Of a stretch of DNA of 64,000 nt, positions 17,633 to 24,755 are shown one piece after another. The number at the start of each line of letters is the position of its first letter. Within the stretch, counting starts at the first letter, position 1. Source of the DNA: Aliidiomarina quisquiliarum (GTDB lineage Bacteria > Pseudomonadota > Gammaproteobacteria > Enterobacterales > Alteromonadaceae). The stretch is taken from positions 353,108 to 417,107 of the forward strand of contig NZ_JAMFTN010000014.1 in assembly GCF_023922585.1 (NCBI RefSeq). Direction: 5' to 3'. Position numbers and translations under genes: made by a program. The notes beneath the pieces are model-generated. The model saw nothing but the letters and a program-made list of their open reading frames with translations, searched no databases and was not told the DNA's origin.

Positions 17633-18892
17633 ATGATGAAAAAATTCATTAACGCAAACATATACCGCAACAGTGCCGCCACTGAAATACTTGTGGAAAA
17701 CGGTGTTATTAAAGCTATTGGCACCAACCTGGGCCCTGCCACAGAAACCATCGACCTGAAAGGTAGGCTGGTGGTTCCCCCTTATGTAGACGCTCACCTG
17801 CACCTTGATTACGTTTACACAGGCAACAGTGCCGACGCTAAAAACGACACCGGCACACTGTTTGAAGGCATTGCCCGCTGGCACGATGTGAAGAAAACCC
17901 AAACCTTGGCAGATGCCAAAGAGCGTGCTTTGAAAGGCATACAAGAAGAAGTGTCGAAAGGTGTGCAATTTATTCGTACCCATATTGACGTGTGCGACCC
18001 TAATCTTACTGGCCTAAAAGCCATGCTAGAAGTGCGCGAGCAGTTAAAAGACAACGTTACCATTCAAATTGTGGCCTTCCCGCAAGAAGGCATGTACGCC
18101 TATAAAGGCGGTGCTGAAATGGTAGAAGAAGCATTAAAAATGGGCGCCGACTGCGTGGGCAGTATTCCACATTTCGAGTGGGCCCGTGAAATTGGTGAAA
18201 AGTCGATTCATAAAACCGTTGAGCTAGCGGTTAAATACGACAAGCTGATTGACGTGCATTGCGATGAAACCGACGATGTCATGAGCCGTTTTGTGGAGCT
18301 GTTAAATGCTTTGGCCATGTCGGAAGGCATTGGCACTCGCACCGCAGCTAGCCACACCTGTTCATTTGGCTCAGCCGACAACGCCTATGCGTTTCGCATG
18401 ATGGGCTTGTTTCAAAAATCGGGCTTAAACTTTATTGCCCTACCCACTGAAAACGCTTACCTACAAGGCCGCCAAGACACCTACCCGAAACGCCGTGGCA
18501 TGACTCGGGTAAAAGAGTTCTGGGAAAGCGACATTAACGTGTGCTTTGGCCAAGACTCAATTAACGACCCTTGGTACCCAGTGGGTAACGGCAACCTCAT
18601 GAATATTTTAGACAACGGCATTCACATGGCGCACACCATGTCGATGGCACAGCTTGATACCTGCTTGGACTTGATTACCTACAACGGTGCTAAAACATTG
18701 AACGTTGAAGACCAATACGGCTTAGATGTTGGCAAGCCCGCTAACTTTTTGGTGCTCGATGCCACCAGCCCCTTTGAAGCGGTTCGCCAGCGCGCCGACG
18801 TATTGGCCTCGATCCGTAACGGCAATTACCTGTTCAAAAAGCCCGAGCCAAGCTACGACATTGAACTCGACTTGTTCCGAGCAACGAAGTAA
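17633..18892 (+). CDS. cytosine deaminase-like amidohydrolase
   Basis: A 419-residue amidohydrolase with strong similarity to E. coli CodA across its length. Seen: metal pair HLHLD, FPQEG (substrate glutamine), DVHCDETDD (His ligand and catalytic Glu), ASHT, and FGQDSINDPWYP with the last metal-binding Asp. In CodA the latter reads GHDD, so the residue matching Asp314, which lines the substrate pocket, is Ser here, and the preceding His is Gln. The substrate may therefore not be cytosine; related enzymes deaminate isoguanine, creatinine-like rings or triazines. AAGGA precedes a tandem ATG-ATG (17633/17636). The gene is flanked by an MFS transporter and a SIMPL protein in one apparent operon. 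Confidence 0.85.
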   Translation: MMKKFINANIYRNSAATEILVENGVIKAIGTNLGPATETIDLKGRLVVPPYVDAHLHLDYVYTGNSADAKNDTGTLFEGIARWHDVKKTQTLADAKERALKGIQEEVSKGVQFIRTHIDVCDPNLTGLKAMLEVREQLKDNVTIQIVAFPQEGMYAYKGGAEMVEEALKMGADCVGSIPHFEWAREIGEKSIHKTVELAVKYDKLIDVHCDETDDVMSRFVELLNALAMSEGIGTRTAASHTCSFGSADNAYAFRMMGLFQKSGLNFIALPTENAYLQGRQDTYPKRRGMTRVKEFWESDINVCFGQDSINDPWYPVGNGNLMNILDNGIHMAHTMSMAQLDTCLDLITYNGAKTLNVEDQYGLDVGKPANFLVLDATSPFEAVRQRADVLASIRNGNYLFKKPEPSYDIELDLFRATK

Positions 18893-18906
18893 CAAAAGGT
18901 GTGAAA

Positions 18907-19635
18907 ATGACAAAATCCATAACGAAAACTACAACCGCTAGTGCGTTATTAGGCATGTTCATTGCCATAGGCTTAACTGTGCTTGGCTTTCAGTTGGCTA
19001 ACGCAGTGATTAAGGTGAAGCAATACGAGCGCAGTGTAACGGTAAAAGGCCTTTCTGAGCGCGAAGTGATGTCGGACATTGTGCTATGGCCTATTCAGTT
19101 TACTGCAGCCAGTAATGACCTTGAGGCCTTGTATAATTTAGCTGATGAAAACAGCCTGAAAATAAAATCTTTCTTGATACAAAACGGCGTGGCGGCAAAC
19201 GAAATTACCTTTTCAGCGCCTGCTATTACTGACAAGTCTGCCCAGCAATGGGGTAGTAACGATCGCGCGGAATTTCGTTATACAGCAACACAAACCGTAA
19301 CGGTTTATTCAGAGCACATTGAAGCGGTGCGCGCGGTTATGCCGCAACTTTCTGAATTAGGCAAGCAAGGTATTGTGTTCACCAGCGGTAATTACGACGC
19401 CCAAATAGAATATATTTACACCAGCTTAAATAACATAAAGCCTGAAATGGTGGAAGAAGCCACGCGGGAAGCAAGAGTGGTTGCACAGAAGTTTGCCACT
19501 GACTCGGAAAGCCAGCTAGGTAAAATTAAACGTGCTTCGCAAGGCCAATTTAGTATTAGCGACCGTGATAAAAACAACCCGCACATTAAGAAGGTGCGGG
19601 TTGTATCAACCGTTGAGTACTATTTGTCGGACTAA
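18907..19635 (+). CDS. SIMPL-domain (DUF541) membrane-anchored periplasmic protein
   Basis: A 242-residue protein with one N-terminal membrane anchor (about 11-33) and a SIMPL/DUF541 domain: ERSVTVKGLSEREVMSDIVLWPI at the start and the repeated-strand VRVVSTVEYYLSD end. E. coli YggE of this family lowers oxidative stress; the biochemical role is unknown. I favour the ATG at 18907 over the GTG at 18901 because AAGG is then properly spaced. It follows the deaminase by 14 bases. The last 60 bases hold a perfect 11-bp hairpin that is the terminator of the convergent YqjG-like gene, and the two stops overlap by four bases. Confidence 0.88.
   Translation: MTKSITKTTTASALLGMFIAIGLTVLGFQLANAVIKVKQYERSVTVKGLSEREVMSDIVLWPIQFTAASNDLEALYNLADENSLKIKSFLIQNGVAANEITFSAPAITDKSAQQWGSNDRAEFRYTATQTVTVYSEHIEAVRAVMPQLSELGKQGIVFTSGNYDAQIEYIYTSLNNIKPEMVEEATREARVVAQKFATDSESQLGKIKRASQGQFSISDRDKNNPHIKKVRVVSTVEYYLSD
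19566..19604 (-). terminator. intrinsic terminator embedded in the SIMPL coding sequence
   Basis: On the minus strand ACAACCCGCAC (19604-19594) pairs perfectly with GTGCGGGTTGT (19584-19574) around a nine-base loop and is followed by TTTTTATC. It lies 28 bases beyond the stop of the YqjG-like gene and inside the C-terminal codons of the opposing SIMPL gene. Confidence 0.85.
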
Positions 19636-20612
19636 CCGATAAGTTCGCGCTTATGTGCGGCTTCAAAGTTTAGCACTGGCCCAGCGGGTACCACACCCGT
19701 TGGGTTAATGGTGGCATGGCTACGGTAGTAGTGTTCTTTAATGTGTTTCATGCCCACTGTTTCAGCTACCCCAGGCCACTGATACAGTTCACGCACATAG
19801 TCGGCTAAGTGCGGATAGTCTTCAATTTGCTTTAGGTTACATTTGAAGTGACCGTGGTACACCGGGTCGAACCGTACCAAAGTAGTAAACAAACGCCAGT
19901 CGGCTTCGGTAACCTGGTTGCCAACAAGGTAGCGGCTTTTCGATAAACGCTCTTCTAGTTCATCTAAGGCTTCAAATAGCGGGAATACTGCTTCTTCGTA
20001 CGCATGTTGTGTGGTGGCAAAACCCGCTTTATACACACCGTTATTCACGCGGTCGTAAATCATGTCGTTTAGGCTATCTATTTCAGCACGTAGGGCTTCG
20101 GGGTAATAGTCACCTTCTTTTGCACCAATACCGTCGAACGCTGTGTTGAACATGCGAATAATTTCCGACGACTCGTTACTCACCATTTTGTTTTGCTGTT
20201 TGTCCCATAGCACTGGAATGGTTACCCGGCCAGAATACTCGGGATCAGCCGTGGTATAAATTTGGTGCATGTACTGGGCGTTAAAGAGTGGGTCGGCCAC
20301 TACGCCTTCGTCGTCATCAAAAGTCCAGCCGTGCTCAAGCATAAGCGGGTTTACCACCGACACGGTAATCATCGACTCGAGGCCTTTTAAGCGGCGAAAA
20401 ATAAGCGTTCGGTGCGCCCAAGGGCAAGCTAACGAAACATATAAGTGATAACGCCCTGCTTCTGCTTTAAAGCCGCCTTCTCCTGTTGGCCCGGCACTGC
20501 CGTCGGCAGTAATCCAGTTACGAAATTGTGATTCACTGCGGGCAAATTTACCGTCGGTTGAGTCTGTGTCATACCATTGGTCAAGCCATTTTCCGTTTAC
20601 AAGTAGGCCCAT
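19632..20612 (-). CDS. yqjG: glutathionyl-hydroquinone reductase, YqjG-like
   Basis: A 326-residue xi-class glutathione transferase that reduces glutathionyl-hydroquinones to hydroquinones and free glutathione. The catalytic CPWAHR is present near residue 63, followed by WTFDDDE and YPEALRAEID..NDMIYDRVNNGVYKAGFA, both diagnostic for the family. Length matches E. coli YqjG (328). GGAGG precedes the ATG at 20612. Upstream lie a DoxX gene and a YhaJ-like LysR gene, echoing the E. coli yqjF-yqjG...yhaJ-yhaK region. The intergenic hairpin at 20644-20667 suggests that it is not simply read through from doxX. Confidence 0.93.
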   Translation of the reverse strand: MGLLVNGKWLDQWYDTDSTDGKFARSESQFRNWITADGSAGPTGEGGFKAEAGRYHLYVSLACPWAHRTLIFRRLKGLESMITVSVVNPLMLEHGWTFDDDEGVVADPLFNAQYMHQIYTTADPEYSGRVTIPVLWDKQQNKMVSNESSEIIRMFNTAFDGIGAKEGDYYPEALRAEIDSLNDMIYDRVNNGVYKAGFATTQHAYEEAVFPLFEALDELEERLSKSRYLVGNQVTEADWRLFTTLVRFDPVYHGHFKCNLKQIEDYPHLADYVRELYQWPGVAETVGMKHIKEHYYRSHATINPTGVVPAGPVLNFEAAHKRELIG

Positions 20613-20632
20613 AATGGTGCCTCCTATTAAGT

Positions 20633-20667
20633 TTAAAAAATTGACCAGGGAGAATGAACTCCCTGGT
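20633..20667 (-). terminator. intrinsic terminator after the DoxX gene
   Basis: On the minus strand a perfect nine-bp stem (ACCAGGGAG, loop of six, CTCCCTGGT; 20667-20644) is followed after three bases by TTTTTT. It separates doxX from the YqjG-like gene and may end or attenuate the doxX transcript. Confidence 0.75.
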
Positions 20668-20695
20668 GTGAATTTAATGTGTGTACTGTTCGGTA

Positions 20696-21157
20696 TTAGT
20701 TAGCGTTGTTGTTACTCATAAGCTGGCTAATTTTGCTGTCGAGTGAAAACTTACCACCACCGCTAAATACCAGTGCGACCGACATACCAAGTAGCGCCAG
20801 ACCAAATTCATAACCATTATTGCTTAGGAACAGGCCGTTCGAAAGGTGTACTGTAACAATTGCTACCACCATAGTAATGGCTAGCACGAAGGCGGCTGGT
20901 CGAGTTAACAGCCCTAGTATTAAGGCTAAGCCACCAAAGAATTCAGCACTACCTGCACCTAATGCCATTAAGTAGCCTGGCTCTAAACCAATGGAAGCCA
21001 TCCACTGGCCGGTACCTTCTAAGCCGTAGCCGCCAAAGCTACCAAATAGCTTTTGCGCACCGTGGGCGACAAAAATAATACCGGCAGAAATACGTAGCGC
21101 TAAGCTAGTGAAAAGTGTGTCGGTGTTAAGAATACGCTTACAAGTATCTTTATTCAT
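20696..21157 (-). CDS. DoxX family membrane protein (YqjF-like)
   Basis: A 153-residue DoxX-family protein with four membrane helices. The family signature is seen in LALRISAGIIFVAHGAQKLFG (about residues 16-36), followed by GYGLEGTGQWMASIG and a GSAEFFGGLALILGLLTRPAA helix. I start it at ATG 21157, where GGAG is well placed; the frame is open 29 codons further but without a ribosome site. In E. coli yqjF is the DoxX gene next to yqjG and is activated by YhaJ during exposure to nitroaromatic breakdown products. The divergent LysR gene here is a YhaJ homologue, so the same control is likely. Confidence 0.9.
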   Translation of the reverse strand: MNKDTCKRILNTDTLFTSLALRISAGIIFVAHGAQKLFGSFGGYGLEGTGQWMASIGLEPGYLMALGAGSAEFFGGLALILGLLTRPAAFVLAITMVVAIVTVHLSNGLFLSNNGYEFGLALLGMSVALVFSGGGKFSLDSKISQLMSNNNAN

Positions 21158-21201
21158 GTTTTTCTCCAAGTAGTTAAATGGTTTTATTTTGTAAATATCA
21201 A

Positions 21202-21219
21202 TTGCGTTGTTCAATGCAA
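21202..21219. promoter_or_regulatory. candidate YhaJ-type operator
   Basis: TTGCGTTG-TT-CAATGCAA is an inverted repeat with one mismatch per eight-base arm. It lies in the 132-base gap between divergent doxX and the LysR gene, about 45 bases from doxX and 71 from the regulator, where a LysR-family regulator normally binds. Confidence 0.5.
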
Positions 21220-21289
21220 CCACTATAGTAGATAAGGTTAGCAATTAATAACGGAACGTTTTGACCTTTAGCTTCAGGAAAACTGAACA

Positions 21290-22216
21290 ATGACTTTACT
21301 TATTACTTTAGATGCGCTGCAAACCCTAGATGCCATTGAGCGCCGCAAAACATTTGCCGCTGCTGCAGAAGAATTACACCGTGTGCCGTCAGCTATTTCC
21401 TACACTATCAATAAACTTGAAGAAGATTTAGGCGTTGCCTTATTTGATCGTAGTAAACGCAAAGCAGAACTTACCGCTATTGGCCGCTTGGTATTAGAAC
21501 AAGGTAGGCAAATACTGAAAGCCTCGGACGAGCTGGCTTCGTTAGCGAGGCAAGCGGCCGATGGCTGGGAAGCCGAGCTGCGTATTTGTATTGACAGTAT
21601 TCTTAGCTGCGATTCGGTGTATGAACTACTGGAAGGGTTTCAGCGCATACAGCCGAAAACTGAAATTCACCTGATTGAAGAAGTGCTTGGTGGCAGCTGG
21701 GATGCACTTAGCGACAACCGTTGCGACTTGGTAATTGGTGCTGAAGGTGCACCACCTGGGCCCGGCTTTGTTATTCATTCGTTAGGCAAGGTAGAATTTG
21801 ACTTTGCTGTGGCTGCTGGCCATCCGCTGACACAACTACCGTTGCCCTTGCCCGCCAGCGCTATTCAAGACTACCCTACCGTTATTGTGGCCGACAGCTC
21901 GCGGCATTTGCCCGTGCGCTCGTCAGGCTTACTCGACGGCCGTAGCCGTATTATTGTTTCTACTATTGAGCATAAAATTGAAGCCCAGTGCAAAGGCTTA
22001 GGGATTGGTTTTTTACCCCGCCACCGTATTACTGAGCAACTGGCAGCTGGCCAACTGGAAGTATTAGCGCTTGCAGCACCCCGCCCACCGGTAGAAATTT
22101 CCGTAGCGTGGCAACGAGGCAATAAAGGCAAAGCCGTGAAATGGTTTGTTGATCGGCTGAAGCAAATGGCCTTTGACCCTGATACTGGGCTACTTATTAA
22201 CAAAATGAATTTATAA
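21290..22216 (+). CDS. yhaJ: LysR regulator, YhaJ-like
   Basis: A 308-residue LysR regulator closely resembling E. coli YhaJ: TLDALQTLDAIERRKTFAAAA, RVPSAISYTINKLEEDLGV and IVSTIEHKIEAQCKGLGIGFLP all match my memory of that protein. YhaJ responds to quinone-like products of dinitrotoluene breakdown and activates yqjF. The gene is divergent from a DoxX gene with a YqjG-like gene behind it, the same partners as in E. coli, which supports the assignment. It sits alone on the plus strand; the mazEF pair begins 147 bases downstream. Confidence 0.85.
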   Translation: MTLLITLDALQTLDAIERRKTFAAAAEELHRVPSAISYTINKLEEDLGVALFDRSKRKAELTAIGRLVLEQGRQILKASDELASLARQAADGWEAELRICIDSILSCDSVYELLEGFQRIQPKTEIHLIEEVLGGSWDALSDNRCDLVIGAEGAPPGPGFVIHSLGKVEFDFAVAAGHPLTQLPLPLPASAIQDYPTVIVADSSRHLPVRSSGLLDGRSRIIVSTIEHKIEAQCKGLGIGFLPRHRITEQLAAGQLEVLALAAPRPPVEISVAWQRGNKGKAVKWFVDRLKQMAFDPDTGLLINKMNL

Positions 22217-22303
22217 ACAACTTTGGCTATGGATTATTTTAAGGCTAATAGCTAAGAGCAATTTGAAACGTGGGGATTAGCGCCTAGTATTGATCGCTAT
22301 AGA

Positions 22304-22338
22304 TTGAAAAAACAATCAATGTAGCTACAATGTATACA
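22304..22338 (+). promoter_or_regulatory. mazEF promoter with two phased palindromes
   Basis: TTGAAA (22304-22309) and TACAAT (22326-22331), 16 bases apart, form a good sigma-70 promoter 32 bases before mazE. Perfect palindromes TGTAGCTACA (22320-22329) and TGTATACA (22331-22338) overlap or follow the -10 box, with centres exactly ten bases apart. They are the likely sites for autorepression by the antitoxin. Confidence 0.6.
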
Positions 22339-22362
22339 CAGCACTTATTTTAAGAGGCGACT

Positions 22363-22593
22363 ATGACAGCATCAATTTCAAAATGGGGCAATAGCGCAGC
22401 CATAAGACTTCCTAAAAACATACTAGACGCACTTTCGTTAAATATTGGCGATTGTGTCAACCTGGTTCAAAAAGGCAATACCTTAGTTATCGAACCATGT
22501 AAACCAAATTTAGATGAGTTGCTCGCGCGTGTTACTGCTGAAAATAGGCATGAAGAGCATATGAGAGAGCAGTTAGGTCGCGAACTTATATGA
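22363..22593 (+). CDS. mazE: MazE-like antitoxin (AbrB/SpoVT fold)
   Basis: A 76-residue antitoxin. The N-terminal swapped-hairpin DNA-binding fold is clear: SISKWGNSAAIRLPKNILDAL, GDCVNLVQKGNTLVIEP, then a charged C-terminal tail (about 45-76) that in MazE threads along the toxin groove. Its last four bases overlap the ATG of mazF (ATGA), the usual coupling in this system. GAGGC precedes the ATG. It should neutralise MazF and repress its own promoter, where two palindromes lie. Confidence 0.92.
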   Translation: MTASISKWGNSAAIRLPKNILDALSLNIGDCVNLVQKGNTLVIEPCKPNLDELLARVTAENRHEEHMREQLGRELI

Positions 22594-22925
22594 CGGTAGT
22601 TCCTGATGTTGGCGACATCGTTATTATAGACTTCAACCCTCAGGCTGGTCATGAGCAAGCAGGTAAACGCCCTGCACTTGTACTTAGCTCTAAGCGTTTT
22701 AACCAGACCACTGGTTTTGCTTGGGTTTGTCCAATAACCAACCAAGCAAAAAATTATCCATTTGAAGTTAAAGTTATGGGTTCAAGCAAAACAAGCGGCG
22801 TTATTCTAGCAGACCAATTAAAGTCACTAGATTGGGTTGCTAGAAACTTGCACACCGTAGACAAAGTTAACGCCAACTGTATACAGGCCGTAAAAGAATT
22901 AGTGGCAACTATTTTGGCTGGTTAA
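22590..22925 (+). CDS. mazF: MazF-like endoribonuclease toxin
   Basis: A 111-residue type II toxin, normally a ribosome-independent mRNA interferase. Family motifs are intact: GDIVIIDFNPQAGHEQAGKRPALVLS at the start with the catalytic Arg, and the Thr in CPITNQ. The last strand ADQLKSLDWVARN is also typical. Length is standard and nothing is disrupted, so the toxin should be active. It is translationally coupled to mazE by a four-base overlap. Its final 17 bases overlap the 3' end of a small secreted-protein gene on the opposite strand. Confidence 0.93.
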   Translation: MTVVPDVGDIVIIDFNPQAGHEQAGKRPALVLSSKRFNQTTGFAWVCPITNQAKNYPFEVKVMGSSKTSGVILADQLKSLDWVARNLHTVDKVNANCIQAVKELVATILAG

Positions 22926-23178
22926 ACCCACTGGGGTGGTAATTATAAGTAACAACACCATAGCGGGCTGTACTATTAAAGATAACTTCTATTTCACCCA
23001 CTGAATAACCAGGTAAGCCTACAGCCACAAAGTACTTGCTGTGGTTATGTTTCACGCCAAGCTGAGTTCCAATAATTCCGCTATATTGTAGGCCGGCCTC
23101 AACGGACCAATCAAACTCTGCTGCTACACTTTTAATAGGCAAAGCAACCAGCACAACGAAAACTAACTTCTTAAGCAT
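22909..23178 (-). CDS. small secreted protein of unknown function
   Basis: An 89-residue protein with a signal peptide (MLKKLVFVVLVALPIKSVAA, cleavage near residue 20). The mature 69 residues alternate hydrophobic and polar side chains (LQYSGIIGTQLGV, KYFVAVGLPGYSVGEIEV), which suggests beta strands, perhaps a fragment of an outer-membrane or transthyretin-like fold. AAGGAA lies six to eight bases before the ATG. I do not recognise a family. Its end overlaps mazF by 17 bases on the other strand, and the terminator of the next upstream gene sits just before its start, so it needs its own promoter. Confidence 0.55.
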   Translation of the reverse strand: MLKKLVFVVLVALPIKSVAAEFDWSVEAGLQYSGIIGTQLGVKHNHSKYFVAVGLPGYSVGEIEVIFNSTARYGVVTYNYHPSGFNQPK

Positions 23179-23206
23179 AAAACGTTCCTTGTAAAATCAT
23201 TATCAA

Positions 23207-23238
23207 TAAAAAAGGCTTGCGAAGTGTAACCGCAAGCC
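23207..23238 (-). terminator. intrinsic terminator of the histidine-rich protein gene
   Basis: On the minus strand GGCTTGCG and CGCAAGCC arms (23238-23231 and 23221-23214) close a nine-base loop followed by seven T residues. It lies about 37 bases after the stop at 23275. Confidence 0.9.
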
Positions 23239-23274
23239 GAGATTCTATTGTTTTATAACAAAATCGCGAGTTTT

Positions 23275-23763
23275 TTAATGCTTAGGTTTAACAAAGTCTT
23301 CGTCGACAAAGTACGTAGCATAATTATTTAATGCACCGACTAATTGTACGGCCGCTTGGCGTTTGTCTTTAAGGTCGCTGCTATGTTCCATACCTTGAGA
23401 GCTAACCATCATTCGGGCGATAACAATATGTAACTGTTCGTCGGCTGCTGGCTCTAGCTGGCAATTTTCAAACATGTACGTAATTTGGGCGTTCACCTGC
23501 TCGGCTAATTTTTCGTAGCCTGAGGCACTCAATTTGTGGTTATGAATGTCGGCTAACACGGCATTTAACGAATCACCAACAATACCCATGGCTTGGCGTA
23601 GTGGTGCGTCGGTTTCCCACTTTTGACCGTTGTTAAACTGTAGTTCAACCCCGTGCATGTCGTGGTGGTCGTGTTCATCGGCTATGGCAGGTAATGTGAT
23701 AAAACCAAGAGATAAAATTAAACCTAAGCCTGCTGTAGCATTTATAAATGAGAATTTATTCAT
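23275..23763 (-). CDS. histidine-rich periplasmic protein, ECF-sigma target candidate
   Basis: A 162-residue secreted protein of unknown family. The signal peptide ends near PAIADE; the mature N-terminus reads DEHDHHDMHGVELQF, a cluster of four histidines and acidic residues that could bind copper, zinc or nickel. The rest is helical, with one cysteine (ENCQLEPAADEQLHIVIARMM). Two ATGs stand in tandem; AAGGAAA fits the second (23763) better. A GGAAC-N16-CGTTA promoter at 23830-23855, the same as that before the neighbouring ECF sigma gene, suggests it is a member of that sigma factor's regulon and perhaps an effector in metal or envelope stress. Confidence 0.7.
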   Translation of the reverse strand: MNKFSFINATAGLGLILSLGFITLPAIADEHDHHDMHGVELQFNNGQKWETDAPLRQAMGIVGDSLNAVLADIHNHKLSASGYEKLAEQVNAQITYMFENCQLEPAADEQLHIVIARMMVSSQGMEHSSDLKDKRQAAVQLVGALNNYATYFVDEDFVKPKH

Positions 23764-23829
23764 CATGATTTCCTTTGGTGAGTAAATAAAGCCTATTCCT
23801 TGAGCGGTTTTATAAGCTTCTTATACCTA

Positions 23830-23855
23830 TAACGAACAACTTTGGGTTTTGTTCC
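23830..23855 (-). promoter_or_regulatory. ECF-type promoter of the histidine-rich gene
   Basis: On the minus strand GGAAC (23855-23851), 16 bases, then CGTTA (23834-23830), about 65 bases before the ATG. The two boxes and the spacing are identical to the promoter before the sigma gene at 25342-25367, while the spacer sequences differ. Confidence 0.7.
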
Positions 23856-23874
23856 ATTTATTTTGAGTTTAATT

Positions 23875-24330
23875 TTAGTTTTTATGAAGTTGCTCAAATT
23901 GCGATGGATAAATAGGCTGCTGAGTTAATAATTGCTGTAATAACTGGCGCTGCCGAGCCGTTAAAATAGCGCGCTCGGCTAAAAGTTGTTCCACCACAAT
24001 ATGTTGTTGTTCGTTTTGTAGCTTTGCTAAGGCCAGTTGGGCGCGGTGTACTTCGATTAATACCAGCTCTTCGGCAAAAATTGACTCTATTAAGGCGTTG
24101 CGTTGCTGGTGTATGGCGCTTTCATTGCCTTCGAGTTGCACTAAAAAACCCTGCTCGGCTTGCCGCCACTGTAATACCTGTTGTGCGTTTAGCTGTAAGT
24201 AGTCTTCAAGCGCTGGGGTTGTTTCTGCCTGCCACGCGCGGCCCCAGCCGGCCCAAACAATTGCCAATAACACACTAATGTTAAGCAAGGTGGCAATAAT
24301 AATAAAGCTGCGTAACTTCGACGTGTTCAT
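23875..24330 (-). CDS. membrane-anchored periplasmic sensor (CnrX/heavy-metal-sensor-like)
   Basis: A 151-residue protein with one N-terminal helix (about 8-27, SFIIIATLLNISVLLAIVWAGW) and a long helical periplasmic domain full of Glu, Gln and Leu. Size, topology and position as third gene after a sigma and a zinc-finger anti-sigma match periplasmic metal sensors such as CnrX or ZraP/Spy-like proteins. Candidate ligands are scattered (IHQQ, EVHRAQ, EQQHIVVEQ), but the exact CnrX ligand set cannot be confirmed. The ATG at 24330 overlaps the anti-sigma stop (ATGA) and has GGAGG upstream; a longer frame to 24351 is unlikely. Metal sensing is inference. Confidence 0.65.
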   Translation of the reverse strand: MNTSKLRSFIIIATLLNISVLLAIVWAGWGRAWQAETTPALEDYLQLNAQQVLQWRQAEQGFLVQLEGNESAIHQQRNALIESIFAEELVLIEVHRAQLALAKLQNEQQHIVVEQLLAERAILTARQRQLLQQLLTQQPIYPSQFEQLHKN

Positions 24331-24755
24331 GGGCGAGCCTCCAAATAACAATAAGCGGGAATACTACATAAGGCGCCCGGCGGGTTGGCGCCAAGTGCCT
24401 GAATTACAGTTACTTCTAAAGCGCTGTTGGATACGCTAGGCATAAGCCAGCTACCTATTAACAGGCCACACGCAATGGAAGCTGCGGCCGCACTGTATTC
24501 AACCCATGACCAAGGTTTACGGCTTTGGTTCGTGGCTAGTTCAGGCAAACACGCTAAAGTTTGTGCGCGCACATCAATAGCGGCTGGCGTTGCACTTAAC
24601 AGCTGTAATTGCTGCTGCATGCTTTGGAGGTTGGCAAAATATTGGCCACACTCTTCACACCAGGTTAAATGCTGTTGCACTTGTAGGTGTTGTGCAGAGC
24701 TGAGTTGGTTGTCGAGATAGGCCGATAACCATTGTTTTTCAATATGCTCAATCAT
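24327..24755 (-). CDS. anti-sigma factor with zinc-finger (zf-HC2)
   Basis: A 142-residue membrane anti-sigma. The N-terminal zinc-binding anti-sigma motif is seen as QQHLTWCEECGQYF (His-x3-Cys-x2-Cys, around residues 29-36), after the characteristic WLSAYLDNQLS. One helix near 88-108 crosses the membrane and about 34 residues face the periplasm. It should hold the preceding ECF sigma inactive until a periplasmic signal arrives. It overlaps the sigma gene by eight bases and the sensor gene by four, so the three are co-translated. Confidence 0.88.
   Translation of the reverse strand: MIEHIEKQWLSAYLDNQLSSAQHLQVQQHLTWCEECGQYFANLQSMQQQLQLLSATPAAIDVRAQTLACLPELATNQSRKPWSWVEYSAAAASIACGLLIGSWLMPSVSNSALEVTVIQALGANPPGALCSIPAYCYLEARP

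Noticed and set aside
23184-23210. Fur-box-like GATAATGAT before the small secreted gene
   Set aside because: Only one half matches well; the other half (TTTTAC) departs from the consensus, and the gene has no known iron link.
24024-24720. Plus-strand frames opposite the anti-sigma and sensor genes
   Set aside because: They carry no family features and mirror the coding bias of the real minus-strand genes.
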